Below are positions 45,228 to 54,411 of a stretch of 64,000 nt of DNA, piece by piece. The notes beneath the pieces are model-generated. The model saw only the letters and a list, made by a program, of their open reading frames with translations. It had not been told where the DNA came from and did not search any database. This stretch comes from Effrenium voratum (taxonomy: Eukaryota > Sar > Dinophyceae > Suessiales > Symbiodiniaceae). Location: assembly GCA_963377175.1 (NCBI GenBank), contig CAUJNA010001500.1, forward strand, positions 2,501-66,500, written 5' to 3'. The position numbers and the translations under genes were made by a program. Each line of letters begins with the position of its first letter. Positions within the stretch are counted from its first letter, which is position 1.

Positions 45228-46083
45228 TTAAATAATATCGCTTTTCACAAACAATAATGACAGGGATACATTTACCCCATTTAAATTAATTTCATTTCCT
45301 AATGAATTACTAATCCAAAAATCTAATTGTTTAAAGCTTCTATTTGATACATCCAAGTAATCCAGAGGGTTTAATTTCCGAATCAAAGACAATTCCCGCG
45401 TGTGGTGCTGTGACTGGTACTTTCTTAACAACTGTGCTATCGCCGGTTCTTAAATTTACTTGATTATAATTAGACAATTGAGAAGAATGAATATAAATAT
45501 TTCTAATGGGTTGAAGATTAACGAAACCAGAAACATAAGGATTATTATATTGATAAACTACCATTTGATAATTTCCTAAAACTTCATTAACAGATTGCAA
45601 GTTATTAGCATTAAAACTTCCATTCCATATATAATCTGCATATGTTAGTTTCATTTGTTCATCAGTTAATACAGCGAACTTTCTATCGGCATAGTTTGAA
45701 TAAATTGTTATTTTATTAGTTTTTACACTGTAAGAAATTTCATAAGTATTTGAGAAATTAGTATTATCTACAACACCATTTATTTTTGCCTTTAATTCGG
45801 TCGCTAGTTCTGTGCCAGTATATACTCCTTCGTCCAATTGTAACGCTAAATAATGGACATTTGTGTTATCTTCATCTGGAACTAGTGGAGAAGAATAAAA
45901 GTATAATATATTATTTAATCCTGACTGAATTGAATACCAAGAGTTAGGCAATGTTACTTCATGAATATAACAATGAACACCATTATCTGTTTGTAATGTT
46001 TCTGGTAATTCAACTTTGAAATTTGATGATGTACCACTAATCCTATGAGCACTGTCAATATAGACCTTCTTGTATGTCAACAT
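45228..46083 (-). CDS. Penton / minor capsid protein, frameshifted
   Basis: The first frame (45340-46083, 247 residues) starts MLTYKKVYIDSAHRISGTSS, with SNFKVELP and EVTLPNSWYSIQSGLNN. This is the typical opening of virophage/PLV penton proteins, a single jelly roll that occupies capsid vertices. The expected C-terminal strand continues in another frame (45228 to about 45366): LDYLDVSNRSFKQLDFWISN, then SLGNEINLNGVNVSLSLLFV. The shift sits at a run of three A (complement 45370-45372); one base too many would explain it. As written the capsid vertex protein is truncated by about 45 residues. Confidence 0.82.
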
Positions 46084-46089
46084 AATATA

Positions 46090-46123
46090 TTTTTAATTAG
46101 AAAATAAATTTTCTAATTAAAAA
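46090..46123. promoter_or_regulatory. Perfect inverted repeat between divergent genes
   Basis: 15-base arms TTTTTAATTAGAAAA and TTTTCTAATTAAAAA around TAAA, just upstream of the penton start on the minus strand and before the plus-strand lipase. Because it lies at 5' ends rather than 3' ends, an operator or bidirectional promoter role is as likely as termination. Confidence 0.45.
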
Positions 46124-46236
46124 TTATTCTGTTGCTTAGGACTTCGTCGTATGTCAGCATTATTAATTAGTTGAGAAATTAATTTATATCTTTATTTATA
46201 TGATTAATAATAAAAAGTTAATATATGAAATGAAGC

Positions 46237-46860
46237 ATGGGAAAATTAAACATTATCAACCTTATAAAAAAAACAACTAAAATAACTGATGTTATGAAAC
46301 AAACTGACAAAATATTGAACGATTTTTATCCTAATTCTAATTTAACTGATGCACAAGGGTTGAGTAGAGCATATGGCAATGGTAAAGGTTTTTATATTGA
46401 TGGTGATAAAATGTATGTAAGCGGAACATTTGGAAAAGGAACGTTTGGAGGTGCTGTTAATGACATTCTGGCAGATGTAGGACTTCCCTTTAAAATGACT
46501 AAATATTCACAACGATATAAAGACACATCAACAGCATTGGATGAAAACAATGAAGTTAAACATCTTATAACACATAGTCTCGGTTCAAGTGTAGGGGCAC
46601 AGATAACAAAAGATTATCCTGAAAGAGAATTAACTTTAACTACTTATGGAGCGCCATTTATATCAGGAAGACCTAAAATTACTGATAATTACATTAATTT
46701 TAGAAGTATCTTAGACCCTGTCAGTATTTTAGATAGGTCTGCTGTAACTGTTTATACTGGTTCATTAAATCCATTTACTAACCACGATTACATAACTGGA
46801 TATGGTGATATGGGGCGTGATGTTTCAAGAAGCGTTGAACCTGTAAGGGAGATATTATAA
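46237..46860 (+). CDS. Lipase/esterase, class-3-like
   Basis: 207 residues with an alpha/beta-hydrolase core. The nucleophile elbow is THSLGSSVG (Ser114; His replaces the first Gly region as in GHSLG). The strand TYGAPF follows, then acid residue Asp160 in RSILDPVS and His183 in NPFTNHDY, giving a plausible Ser-Asp-His triad in the right order. Lipases of this kind recur in PLVs and virophage-like genomes next to capsid genes and may help cross host membranes (inference). No signal peptide or membrane anchor. Frame intact; the start is ATG 46237. Confidence 0.82.
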   Translation: MGKLNIINLIKKTTKITDVMKQTDKILNDFYPNSNLTDAQGLSRAYGNGKGFYIDGDKMYVSGTFGKGTFGGAVNDILADVGLPFKMTKYSQRYKDTSTALDENNEVKHLITHSLGSSVGAQITKDYPERELTLTTYGAPFISGRPKITDNYINFRSILDPVSILDRSAVTVYTGSLNPFTNHDYITGYGDMGRDVSRSVEPVREIL

Positions 46861-46916
46861 TTTTTTAACTAATTAAATAAATAAATAATTAAATAAATAA
46901 TTATATAGTATTATAT

Positions 46917-47258
46917 ATGTATAATCAGTTAAAAGAAAACTTGACAGAAAGTGAAACAAAATTTAAACCATTAACACTTGTAGAAAGATTAAGGGATTTA
47001 AATAGAGATAATAAACGAACACATGTAAAATGTCAGTGTGGGTGTTTCATTATTAGGAGTGTCAGAGTTAGACCTGACTATATTGATTATAACTGGATTA
47101 TTTCAATTTATAATATGTTTGTACCAAAATATATAAATGGTTATGTCCTCATCAATGACAACACTAACAATTGTAATCACACTCAATCAGACCTTGATGA
47201 AATAGTAAAAAGAAAAAACGCAAAACTATTTTCATATTATTGTTATGATACAACGTAA
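46917..47258 (+). CDS. Small Cys-containing protein, unknown
   Basis: 113 residues: charged helical N-terminus, a CQCGC cluster near residue 39-43, a hydrophobic aromatic middle (NWIISIYNMFVPKYINGYVL) and a basic end. Its last 14 bases overlap the next gene, implying coupled expression. The leader is TATAGTATTATAT just before the ATG. No family recognised. Confidence 0.55.
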   Translation: MYNQLKENLTESETKFKPLTLVERLRDLNRDNKRTHVKCQCGCFIIRSVRVRPDYIDYNWIISIYNMFVPKYINGYVLINDNTNNCNHTQSDLDEIVKRKNAKLFSYYCYDTT

Positions 47259-47469
47259 GAAATATGACAATGAAACAACGGATGATATGATTAAAAATGA
47301 AAATAAAAAGTATAAGAAAAGTTCATATGATGAAATTAGAGAGATTGTTTTAGAGAAAGAAAAAGGCAATACTCCAGTTGAAGATAAGATTAAGAAAAAG
47401 AAAATGAAAATATTTAAAAATAATAATAATTCTAATCAAAAGGATTACACTAAATTATTCAATTTGTAA
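47245..47469 (+). CDS. Small highly basic protein, unknown
   Basis: 74 residues dominated by Lys, Asn and Glu, with KIKKKKMKIFKNNNN near the end. It starts inside the previous gene and ends at a hairpin. It could bind DNA in the virion; that is only a composition argument. Confidence 0.5.
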   Translation: MIQRKKYDNETTDDMIKNENKKYKKSSYDEIREIVLEKEKGNTPVEDKIKKKKMKIFKNNNNSNQKDYTKLFNL

Positions 47470-47492
47470 ATCATAATTCTTAATTATGATTT
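47468..47492. terminator. AT-rich hairpin
   Basis: Perfect 11-base arms AAATCATAATT and AATTATGATTT with a 3-base loop, overlapping the stop of the upstream gene. Confidence 0.6.
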
Positions 47493-47611
47493 GGAAATTA
47501 TTGAAATTACAATTTCATCAATTTGTAAAAAATGTATTTTTTTAGAAATTAATGAACGTATAAATTTAGCAATTTAGTTTAAATTATTTCTAAATTAAAT
47601 TATATATAGTA

Positions 47612-48994
47612 ATGGAAACTTTTAGTGCTGAAGATATTCTAATTGACAACCTCTCATTCAAACTAAATAAAGGTGCAAGTTATATCAACGACCGTCGTTC
47701 TGTCTCGTTTTTTCCTTCTGGGAGTAATATCTACACCCCTTCATCTGGTCAACGTGTGTTGAAAATAGCATTAAATGCTGAAGATAATACTTGGCTTGAC
47801 CCGCAGAGTGTAATGGTTTATTTCACTGTTGAAAACACTGACTCGTCAGACAATAAACGCTTACGTCCTCTGTCTCCTGCTTATTCCTTTTTTAGAAGAG
47901 CAAGACTAATTGCTGGTAATCAACTTGTTGAAGACATTGATTATTACAACCGAAATCATCACATGATGAGTTGCATGATGTCAAAAGGAGCAAGAGACAA
48001 TGAAGACGCCCAGAGTTTTGGTTATAGATATGATGATGATTTAAACACACGTCGTGCAGTTCCTGCATCGGGTCATATTGGTCCTGCATATGACGCTTAC
48101 ACAATTCCAGGCTTTAACAGAAAAATGGTTGTAGGATTTAAACCGATGCTTGGTTTATTCAATCAATATAAGTATATCCCGTTAAAAGCGTGTCCTCTTG
48201 TTTTAGAACTTGAACTAGTTTCAAATTTTACTGATTGTGTTGTTTCAGCGGGCGGGTCGAGGTTTCCAGAAAGTGGCAACGCAGACTCAAGCCTTCATAC
48301 AAATGAGCAGTTCTCAATTAGTAACGCATTCCTTCAAACTGATTTGGTAAGCTTGGACAACGACCTTCATAATAAATATGTTGCACACCTACTTGATGGG
48401 AAAGAATTACCTATTACTTATAATACCTACATTTGTCAATCTAATCAAGTTCCCGATGGTTCGTCGTCAATTAACACTACTGTTGTTCGTTCAGTGTCTA
48501 AACTCGCTACCGCGTTCATCTCTTTCAGTAAAAGCGGAGTAGGTGATATTCACGTTATGAAAGAATACAACAACTTCTATCATCCTATGTATTATTTGAA
48601 CTACCAAGAAAGCGGATACTACAATCACGACCTTGATTTAGAATTTCAACTTCAATTAGGGTCAAAACTATATCCTGAGTATCCATGCCGTTCATTAACA
48701 CAAGCATTCTATTATTTACGAAAAGCATTAAATTTACCATTGTTCCATCAACACCATTTATCGATTGAATATTCTGCTTATCGTGTTGATAAGTTTATCT
48801 TTGCTATGGATTTCGAAAAGGTTCCCGATAGTTCATATACTGGAATTAACACAAAAGCAGGGCAACAACTTTTAATTCGTGTGAAACCTATTGGAAATAT
48901 GGTAACAGCAAATATGCCAGATACAATATATATAACATTAGTATCAGAACAAATATTATCCATTAGAGACGCCGGAGTGCAGATACTTGATTAA
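47612..48994 (+). CDS. Major capsid protein, double jelly roll
   Basis: 460 residues. It opens with RRSVSFFPSGSNIYTPSSGQ, then LDPQSVMVYFTVEN, RLRPLSPAYSFFRRARLIAG and EDIDYYNRNHHMM. This is the conserved N-terminal jelly-roll signature of PLV and virophage capsid proteins: R.V.F.P.G, LDP.S, FFRR.RI, ED...YNR. The second half has STRLTQAFYYLRKAL-like helices (SLTQAFYYLRKALNL) and ends DAGVQILD. Trimers of it would form the icosahedral shell. Length is normal for the family and the frame is intact. It is followed by a strong hairpin and then the fibre gene. Leader: AATTATATATAGTA. Confidence 0.92.
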   Translation: METFSAEDILIDNLSFKLNKGASYINDRRSVSFFPSGSNIYTPSSGQRVLKIALNAEDNTWLDPQSVMVYFTVENTDSSDNKRLRPLSPAYSFFRRARLIAGNQLVEDIDYYNRNHHMMSCMMSKGARDNEDAQSFGYRYDDDLNTRRAVPASGHIGPAYDAYTIPGFNRKMVVGFKPMLGLFNQYKYIPLKACPLVLELELVSNFTDCVVSAGGSRFPESGNADSSLHTNEQFSISNAFLQTDLVSLDNDLHNKYVAHLLDGKELPITYNTYICQSNQVPDGSSSINTTVVRSVSKLATAFISFSKSGVGDIHVMKEYNNFYHPMYYLNYQESGYYNHDLDLEFQLQLGSKLYPEYPCRSLTQAFYYLRKALNLPLFHQHHLSIEYSAYRVDKFIFAMDFEKVPDSSYTGINTKAGQQLLIRVKPIGNMVTANMPDTIYITLVSEQILSIRDAGVQILD

Positions 48995-49003
48995 AAATAA
49001 GTA

Positions 49004-49042
49004 AAAATGATAATATTAAAAATAAATAAATATTATCATTTT
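49004..49042. terminator. AT-rich hairpin after the capsid gene
   Basis: Perfect 14-base arms AAAATGATAATATT and AATATTATCATTTT, between capsid stop (48994) and fibre start (49059). Confidence 0.6.
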
Positions 49043-49058
49043 CTACTATTAATATATA
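49043..49058 (+). promoter_or_regulatory. TATA-like box of the fibre gene
   Basis: TACTATTAATATATA immediately before the ATG at 49059. Close to the boxes ahead of 51846 (AATAATATATA) and, on the minus strand, ahead of 36165. Confidence 0.5.
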
Positions 49059-51836
49059 ATGCCTTCAATAAATTTAACAAACTTTGAAAATGTTGTAGCG
49101 CACACAATTAGCGAAATCAATTCTACAAGCGGGGTGACAAACATTAGAAACATATACGCTAATCAATCAGATATAATTGATTTACTCAACAATAAAGCAG
49201 ACCAAGTAGATACTTACACAAAAGCACAGGTTGACGCTAATTTTTATGATATAACTCAATCATATAACAAAACAGAAGTTAATGTATTATCAAATAATAT
49301 TAGTTCAAATGCTTATTTTATTATGAATAATACAGCAACAATAGCAAGTAATTTAGTTAATGTTTCATCAAATACATTTTTAATAGGTAATCTGACAATA
49401 ACTTCAAATACAAATTTTAATAATATTTCATCAAATACACATTTAATAAATAATTTAAATTCTACTATAACGACTAATTTTAATAATATTAGTTCTAATA
49501 CTAATTTAATTAATACCAATATTAATAATATTTCTTCAAATACTACTTTAATAAATACAAATATTAATAATACTTCATCAAATACACATTTAATAAATAA
49601 TTTGAATTCTACTGTAACAACTAATTTTAATAATATTTCATCAAATTCTCATTTAATATCTCAATTACAAACAGGTTCATTTAATGAAGCAGATTATTAT
49701 AATAAAATAACAACTAATAATTTATTATCAGAAAAGTTAAACACATCAGTATTAAATAATACATTAATACATAATATAACAACTACTGCAACTTTCAAAA
49801 TAGCAGAATTTGGAAATTATAACAATTTCTTTGAAATGTATAATAATTATTTTGACAGTTATGTTTATGGAAGTTTGACTGGTTCAACTATGTTTTTAAA
49901 CCAGCGAGGGTTTGGAGATGTAGAAATTAATAATTCTTCAACTTTTCAAAATGATAAAATAATATTAAATCATAATACCACAATATTAAGTAATTTACAA
50001 GTATCTGGTTTATTTTCATGTTCATCTATTTTAGATATAGCAGGTTCAGATGCTCGTTATGTTTTACAATCAGATGGATTAAGTGGATTAATAACGGGAA
50101 ATACAAATACAATTAATTCAATAATTACAAATGATAGCGCACAAGATACAGTAATAAGTCAAAAATTAGACAAAGTTAATACAACTGCACAAACAGTAAA
50201 CTCTCCGTTAATACTTAGTTTAACAGATAATACTAATCCAATATTCAGAATCCAGGACGCAGTTAGTAACCAAAGACTCGAGTTTAAACGGGGGTGTCAG
50301 TTAGACTCTTATCAAGGGTTAACAGGTGCTACTCCTTATAGATTATGGTTGGGATGGAATACGGGAGATGTTATTATTGGAAGACCTAATAATGCTTCAA
50401 GAATTACAATTAATGGTAATGTTCATACTTCATACAATTTTGCTCAAGCACATGGAACATCATATTTCGAAGGTGCTGTTTATATGAAAGGAAATTTATT
50501 TACAAATAATGATTTTTCAACAGATATTAAAACAAAAATTGATAATATCAATACTTCAATAAATGGACTAGAACCATATTTAGAAACATATACACCAGAT
50601 GCAACAGAAGGTTTTTATATACATCATCCTAATTTTGTTGCTGTTAGCGTTGGTGATATTACTAATGCCAGTAATCAATATATGATGTGTGATGGATTGG
50701 TGAATAAAACTATTTTTAGTAAACCCGTTGATGTGTTAGGTAACATTTATACAAATGCCGCTGTTAATTGTGATAATGTTAATATTGATACTGATGGTAA
50801 ATTAACAATTGATACAAATTGTGAATTATATAGATATGTTAGTGCTTTTTCATCTTTTGATATGAGGAATAGTGATGCTAATTCTTCAATTAGATTTATT
50901 TGTGGAGACCCTGCTGTTCAATCTAATATAGTTGGAGCAGTTAATATTTCTACTGGATGGACTTTTAACACAAGCACTGTTGATGTAATGGGTAATTTAT
51001 TTGCTGATGATATTTATGTTAAAAGCGGAGGAGCACTAAGAAGTAATAATATAGCACCTAATGGTGGAACATTAGTAACTGTTGACACTAATATGGCAAT
51101 ACAAAACGCTTATCTAGCAACTAATACCATTCAATCATTTGATTTAACAACGGTTTCATTTTTGAATAATATTTCAATGACTACTGGAACAGATCTAAAG
51201 ATGGGAACAAGTGAAATATCAACTTATTATGATGGAACTAGTTTATCTACAATTGATGTAATATTCAGAACATCAAATACTGCATTTAGAGTTGCTGATA
51301 GTTCTACTACTCCTTCTGTTCTATTATCTATTGATAAGACATTTGGGACAACAGTAAATACTGAAAGTTTTACAAATAATGCTCCATCGACTTTTAATGA
51401 AAATGTAACAATTGCAGGAACGAAAAAATTGTTATGTAATTTAATTGAACCATCAACAGGAACTAATATAGATTTAACAGCAACAACAGTAACCATCAAC
51501 GGAACGTTTGTTGATTCATCTGATTCAAGATTAAAATATGATATAGATAATATTAAATCTAATTGTATGGATATTATTAAGAAATTTAAACCGAAGAAAT
51601 TTAAGAGACACGATAGAAATGATGACGGTAAAACTCATATAGGATATATAGCAGATGAAGTCTTAAAAGTAATTCCTAAAGAATTTGAAAATGTTGTTAG
51701 TAAAGACAGAGAGTATTTAGGATTAAATTATTTAGTTTTACCAGTGTTAGTTCATAAAGCAGTATTAGAATTAAATGATAAAGTAGATAAACTTGAAAAA
51801 GAAATTAAGGAATTGAAAAAAGAAAAATCTAAATAA
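49059..51836 (+). CDS. Fibre protein with S74 auto-processing chaperone
   Basis: 925 residues. Residues about 75-205 are a repeat array of NNISSNTHLINNLNST-like units with Asn/Ser/Thr periodicity, typical of beta-helical or trimeric fibre shafts. A long Asn/Thr-rich body follows. The last 107 residues are a peptidase-S74 intramolecular chaperone. SSDSRLKYDI (Ser821 the likely cleavage residue, Lys826 its partner) is followed by FKPKKFKRH, HIGYIADEV and LNYLVLPVLVHKAV, and a C-terminal coiled coil LEKEIKELKKEK. In phage tail spikes such domains drive trimer folding and then cut themselves off. By analogy this is a receptor-binding vertex fibre. Frame intact. Confidence 0.88.
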   Translation: MPSINLTNFENVVAHTISEINSTSGVTNIRNIYANQSDIIDLLNNKADQVDTYTKAQVDANFYDITQSYNKTEVNVLSNNISSNAYFIMNNTATIASNLVNVSSNTFLIGNLTITSNTNFNNISSNTHLINNLNSTITTNFNNISSNTNLINTNINNISSNTTLINTNINNTSSNTHLINNLNSTVTTNFNNISSNSHLISQLQTGSFNEADYYNKITTNNLLSEKLNTSVLNNTLIHNITTTATFKIAEFGNYNNFFEMYNNYFDSYVYGSLTGSTMFLNQRGFGDVEINNSSTFQNDKIILNHNTTILSNLQVSGLFSCSSILDIAGSDARYVLQSDGLSGLITGNTNTINSIITNDSAQDTVISQKLDKVNTTAQTVNSPLILSLTDNTNPIFRIQDAVSNQRLEFKRGCQLDSYQGLTGATPYRLWLGWNTGDVIIGRPNNASRITINGNVHTSYNFAQAHGTSYFEGAVYMKGNLFTNNDFSTDIKTKIDNINTSINGLEPYLETYTPDATEGFYIHHPNFVAVSVGDITNASNQYMMCDGLVNKTIFSKPVDVLGNIYTNAAVNCDNVNIDTDGKLTIDTNCELYRYVSAFSSFDMRNSDANSSIRFICGDPAVQSNIVGAVNISTGWTFNTSTVDVMGNLFADDIYVKSGGALRSNNIAPNGGTLVTVDTNMAIQNAYLATNTIQSFDLTTVSFLNNISMTTGTDLKMGTSEISTYYDGTSLSTIDVIFRTSNTAFRVADSSTTPSVLLSIDKTFGTTVNTESFTNNAPSTFNENVTIAGTKKLLCNLIEPSTGTNIDLTATTVTINGTFVDSSDSRLKYDIDNIKSNCMDIIKKFKPKKFKRHDRNDDGKTHIGYIADEVLKVIPKEFENVVSKDREYLGLNYLVLPVLVHKAVLELNDKVDKLEKEIKELKKEKSK

Positions 51837-51845
51837 TAATATATA

Positions 51846-52055
51846 ATGGGTATTGGTCAAAGTAAAAACGAAGAAAATAACAGTATGGAAGACATTAAGA
51901 ATTTAAGAGTAGATGAAAAAACAAGAGCAGATACTTTAATCATTAAATCTATTCAAGAATGTGTGGCGCGAATAGAAAAATTAGAAAGTCAAAAATCGGA
52001 CAAACTAATATATAAATTACCTGCGTTGAATTTATGCAACGCTTCATTAATTTAA
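51846..52055 (+). CDS. Small protein with N-myristoylation-like start
   Basis: 69 residues starting MGIGQSKNEENNSMEDIKNL. Gly2 and Ser6 fit the N-myristoyltransferase consensus. The middle is a short charged coiled coil (IIKSIQECVARIEKLESQKS). It starts 9 bases after the fibre stop, under its own TATA-like box, and ends at a convergent hairpin shared with the ATPase gene. A membrane-tethered assembly or accessory protein is inferred. Confidence 0.6.
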   Translation: MGIGQSKNEENNSMEDIKNLRVDEKTRADTLIIKSIQECVARIEKLESQKSDKLIYKLPALNLCNASLI

Positions 52056-52062
52056 ATCAAAA

Positions 52063-52085
52063 ACATTAAACAATAAATTTAATGT
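52063..52085. terminator. Hairpin between convergent genes
   Basis: 8-base arms ACATTAAA and TTTAATGT, between the small plus-strand gene and the ATPase stop. Confidence 0.45.
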
Positions 52086-52855
52086 TATTGATTAGTTATT
52101 TTCAAATATTGTGAAAAGTTTTTCATAAACATTTTATCTGGGTTCTTTTCTAAAAGGTTAATATATAAAAAACTATGCGGTTCATCAGTGGCAGTTTCAT
52201 ATATTTTATAAATTAATTTCTTGCTTTCGTGTAAATTATCGCTTCTAACAATTGCTGATAATTCATCTTGCAATATTTCAATTTCTTTGTAGTTTCTAAC
52301 TTTATAATAAAACAAATGACTTATATTTACTCTAATAATTGGTGGCACGGTTGATGATTTTTGAAGACTGACAAGTGTTGATATTCCACTATGGCGACCT
52401 CTACAAAATAAAGAATTTAACAATTTGTTATTTCTTGTTATTGCTGGATTATCAGATACATCATCCAATATAACTAATATATTAAACAATTTCTTCGTTC
52501 CTTGTTTTTTCTGGTATTCAATTATTTTATTTTGAGTTTCTATAACTCTTTCTAAATCTTCAACATTGAACTCATCCCACCAACACGGTTCTTTATCAGT
52601 ATCTACTTTCAAACCTTCTTTAATGTATTTCTTAACAGGCAACCAAATACTATCCAAATTTACAGATGGGGACCAGATAAAAATTCTTTCAAATGCTCCT
52701 CTATAAATATCAAGTATCATTGATACAAGTAGCGTACTCTTTCCAGAGCCTGACGGCCCTACAATCATCGCTCTCATCGGCAATTTAGGGACGACCTCGT
52801 GCTTACTTTGCTTAAAGTCAAATTTGATTTCATCAATTGGTTTTACATCAGGCAT
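52085..52855 (-). CDS. Genome-packaging ATPase (A32/FtsK-HerA type)
   Basis: 256 residues. Walker A is GPSGSGKST (33-41), preceded by the strand MRAMIV. Walker B is NILVILDD (125-132), then a sensor-like SLQKSS (163-168), the usual layout of A32-like DNA-packaging ATPases of PLVs, virophages and NCLDVs. CRGRHSGIST (151-160) corresponds to the conserved RHxxxS segment. It pumps viral DNA into preformed capsids. Frame intact; ATG 52855 is preceded by an AT-rich leader. Confidence 0.9.
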   Translation of the reverse strand: MPDVKPIDEIKFDFKQSKHEVVPKLPMRAMIVGPSGSGKSTLLVSMILDIYRGAFERIFIWSPSVNLDSIWLPVKKYIKEGLKVDTDKEPCWWDEFNVEDLERVIETQNKIIEYQKKQGTKKLFNILVILDDVSDNPAITRNNKLLNSLFCRGRHSGISTLVSLQKSSTVPPIIRVNISHLFYYKVRNYKEIEILQDELSAIVRSDNLHESKKLIYKIYETATDEPHSFLYINLLEKNPDKMFMKNFSQYLKITNQ

Positions 52856-52913
52856 AATAAAATAATATTATAAATACTTATAAAATAATAAAATATAATA
52901 TAATTATATCATA

Positions 52914-53257
52914 ATGACAATAGAATCTATTAATTTAAGTGAAGTTATAGTATTCAGAATATATATAAATTCGGTGATGTTTTAGTTCCAGATACTGGCC
53001 AAATTATTATGATACGATTTTAACGTTTTTATCGATAATTAAAAAAAAAATATTATAATATCTAAATCATCAATCGAAAACGAGGATACTTAAATTATAA
53101 TAAATTAGTAAATTTTATGAAAGATTATCCCGATATGTATACAAATGAAATGATAAATAGTGTACAAGAAGTTATTAATAATAATATTCTAGATGTTAGT
53201 ATATTAACTGCAGTAAAACTTACTAAAGAAAATAGTTTAAATAAATATTCTATTTAA
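52914..53257 (+). pseudogene. Decayed small gene(s)
   Basis: A start, MTIESINLSEVI, runs 23 codons to a stop. A second piece near 52975-53020 reads GDVLVPDTGQIIMIR. A third open segment (about 53070-53257) reads INRKRGYLNYNKLVNFMKDY, then PDMYTNEMINSVQEVINNNI with no initial ATG before Met at 53117. These look like parts of one or two genes broken by stops and frameshifts. The function of the intact form is unknown. Confidence 0.5.
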
Positions 53258-53530
53258 TATTAAATGGAACATCGTTTTTTCATGATATGATGACGACAAA
53301 TATCAATGAAAAAATGGAACAGGTTTTCCATTGCTTCAATCAATAAGCATTGAAGATAATTAGTTTTGTGTCTTGCTCGCGTGTGCAATGAAAACCCAAG
53401 TGCTGTGCCCCACCAATATTCTATTATGCATGAAAATAATAAGATCAAATAATTATTTTTTAATAATTATTTCATCTTATTATTTAATATGAAAAAGTGA
53501 TAATAACTGACAATAAAATTAAAAAATGCT
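53258..53530. other. Non-coding patch with a long hairpin
   Basis: A slightly GC-richer 150-base patch without a gene is followed by a strong inverted repeat (about 53434-53491: AATAATAAGAT and AAATAATTA arms with one mismatch). It could be a small RNA or a terminator; nothing decides. Confidence 0.35.
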
Positions 53531-53603
53531 GTTTTTATTCATTAGAATTAATAAAATTAGGAATACAATATATCAAAAATAAAAATGTAAATATTAATAT
53601 AAA

Positions 53604-53968
53604 TTGGAAAAAAGAAAAACAAAAAGAATAAAACAGATACTACAGTTTCTTCAACAGATGAAGATAAAGAAGAAATTGTTAAAGAAACATCAGTTATTGA
53701 GTTTGAGTGTCCTATGTGTAAAAAAATATTACAAACGAAGAATGAATTAGAAATAAAAAATAAGGGTAACTGTAAATGCAGTTGTATACCAGTTGGTTTT
53801 AAAATAAGTAAAACAGATAAAAAAATGAATATTGATAAAACCAAGGACAGTATCAATCTAGAAACAGACGCGCATAATATTTCTATCAAATTTGGAAATG
53901 AGGCTACACACTCAGAAAATGGCGATAAAGAAACTCCGGAAACTATTAAACAAATGATGAAAATTTAG
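53604..53968 (+). CDS. Zinc-binding small protein with lost or ATT start
   Basis: The frame is open from an ATT codon immediately after TAA and reads IGKKKNKKNKTDTTVSSTDE, then ECPMCKK and CKCSC (a possible zinc site) and an acidic C-terminus, about 121 residues. The first in-frame ATG (53711) falls inside the CPMC motif, so the natural start is probably the ATT. By position and context this was likely ATG followed by Gly, or initiation is non-canonical. A promoter-like TATTAATATAA lies just upstream. Confidence 0.45.
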
Positions 53969-54051
53969 TACTTAAAGAGTAGATTTTACATTAAATCAAT
54001 TTTATAATTAAATATTTAAATAAATAATTATATAAATAAATATATATAGAA

Positions 54052-54381
54052 ATGTCTGAAGTTGAGAATGATTCTATTTCTGAACTATCAAAGAAAATAA
54101 TGACAGTTAGTAAAAATGTTAAACTGTTGTACGAGATGATAAAAACTATTGACCAGAAACTTGATGCAAAGGCCAACGAACCAAAAGATAGCAATGAAGA
54201 GAAGGAAAAGATTGACAAAATCTTTGAAAAGAAAGGGATAGGCAGACCCAGCGGTGATTATGACACGAAGCGTAAAAAATATTGTGATATGTTAAATAAG
54301 GGACAAATCAAAAGTCCAAAAGAACAAACATTAGAATACTATAAGATTATTAAGGAAGACGATAAATATGTATATTTCTAA
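54052..54381 (+). CDS. Coiled-coil protein with GRPSGDYDTKRKKY motif
   Basis: 109 residues. An N-terminal coiled coil (ISELSKKIMTVSKNVKLLYE) is joined to a conserved-looking C-terminal segment GRPSGDYDTKRKKYCDMLNK, then IKSPKEQTLEYYKI. I recall similar G(R/K)P.G..E.KR..Y...LN segments in algal viruses and PLVs, but name no function. TATATATAGAA precedes the ATG. Small, intact, same strand as its neighbours. Confidence 0.6.
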   Translation: MSEVENDSISELSKKIMTVSKNVKLLYEMIKTIDQKLDAKANEPKDSNEEKEKIDKIFEKKGIGRPSGDYDTKRKKYCDMLNKGQIKSPKEQTLEYYKIIKEDDKYVYF

Positions 54382-54411
54382 AACATTATCTAAATCATTC
54401 TAATAAACAAT

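Noticed and set aside
53260..53448. 62-residue minus-strand frame in the decay zone
   Set aside because: Overlaps a hairpin-rich patch, has no TATA-like leader and no homology pattern.
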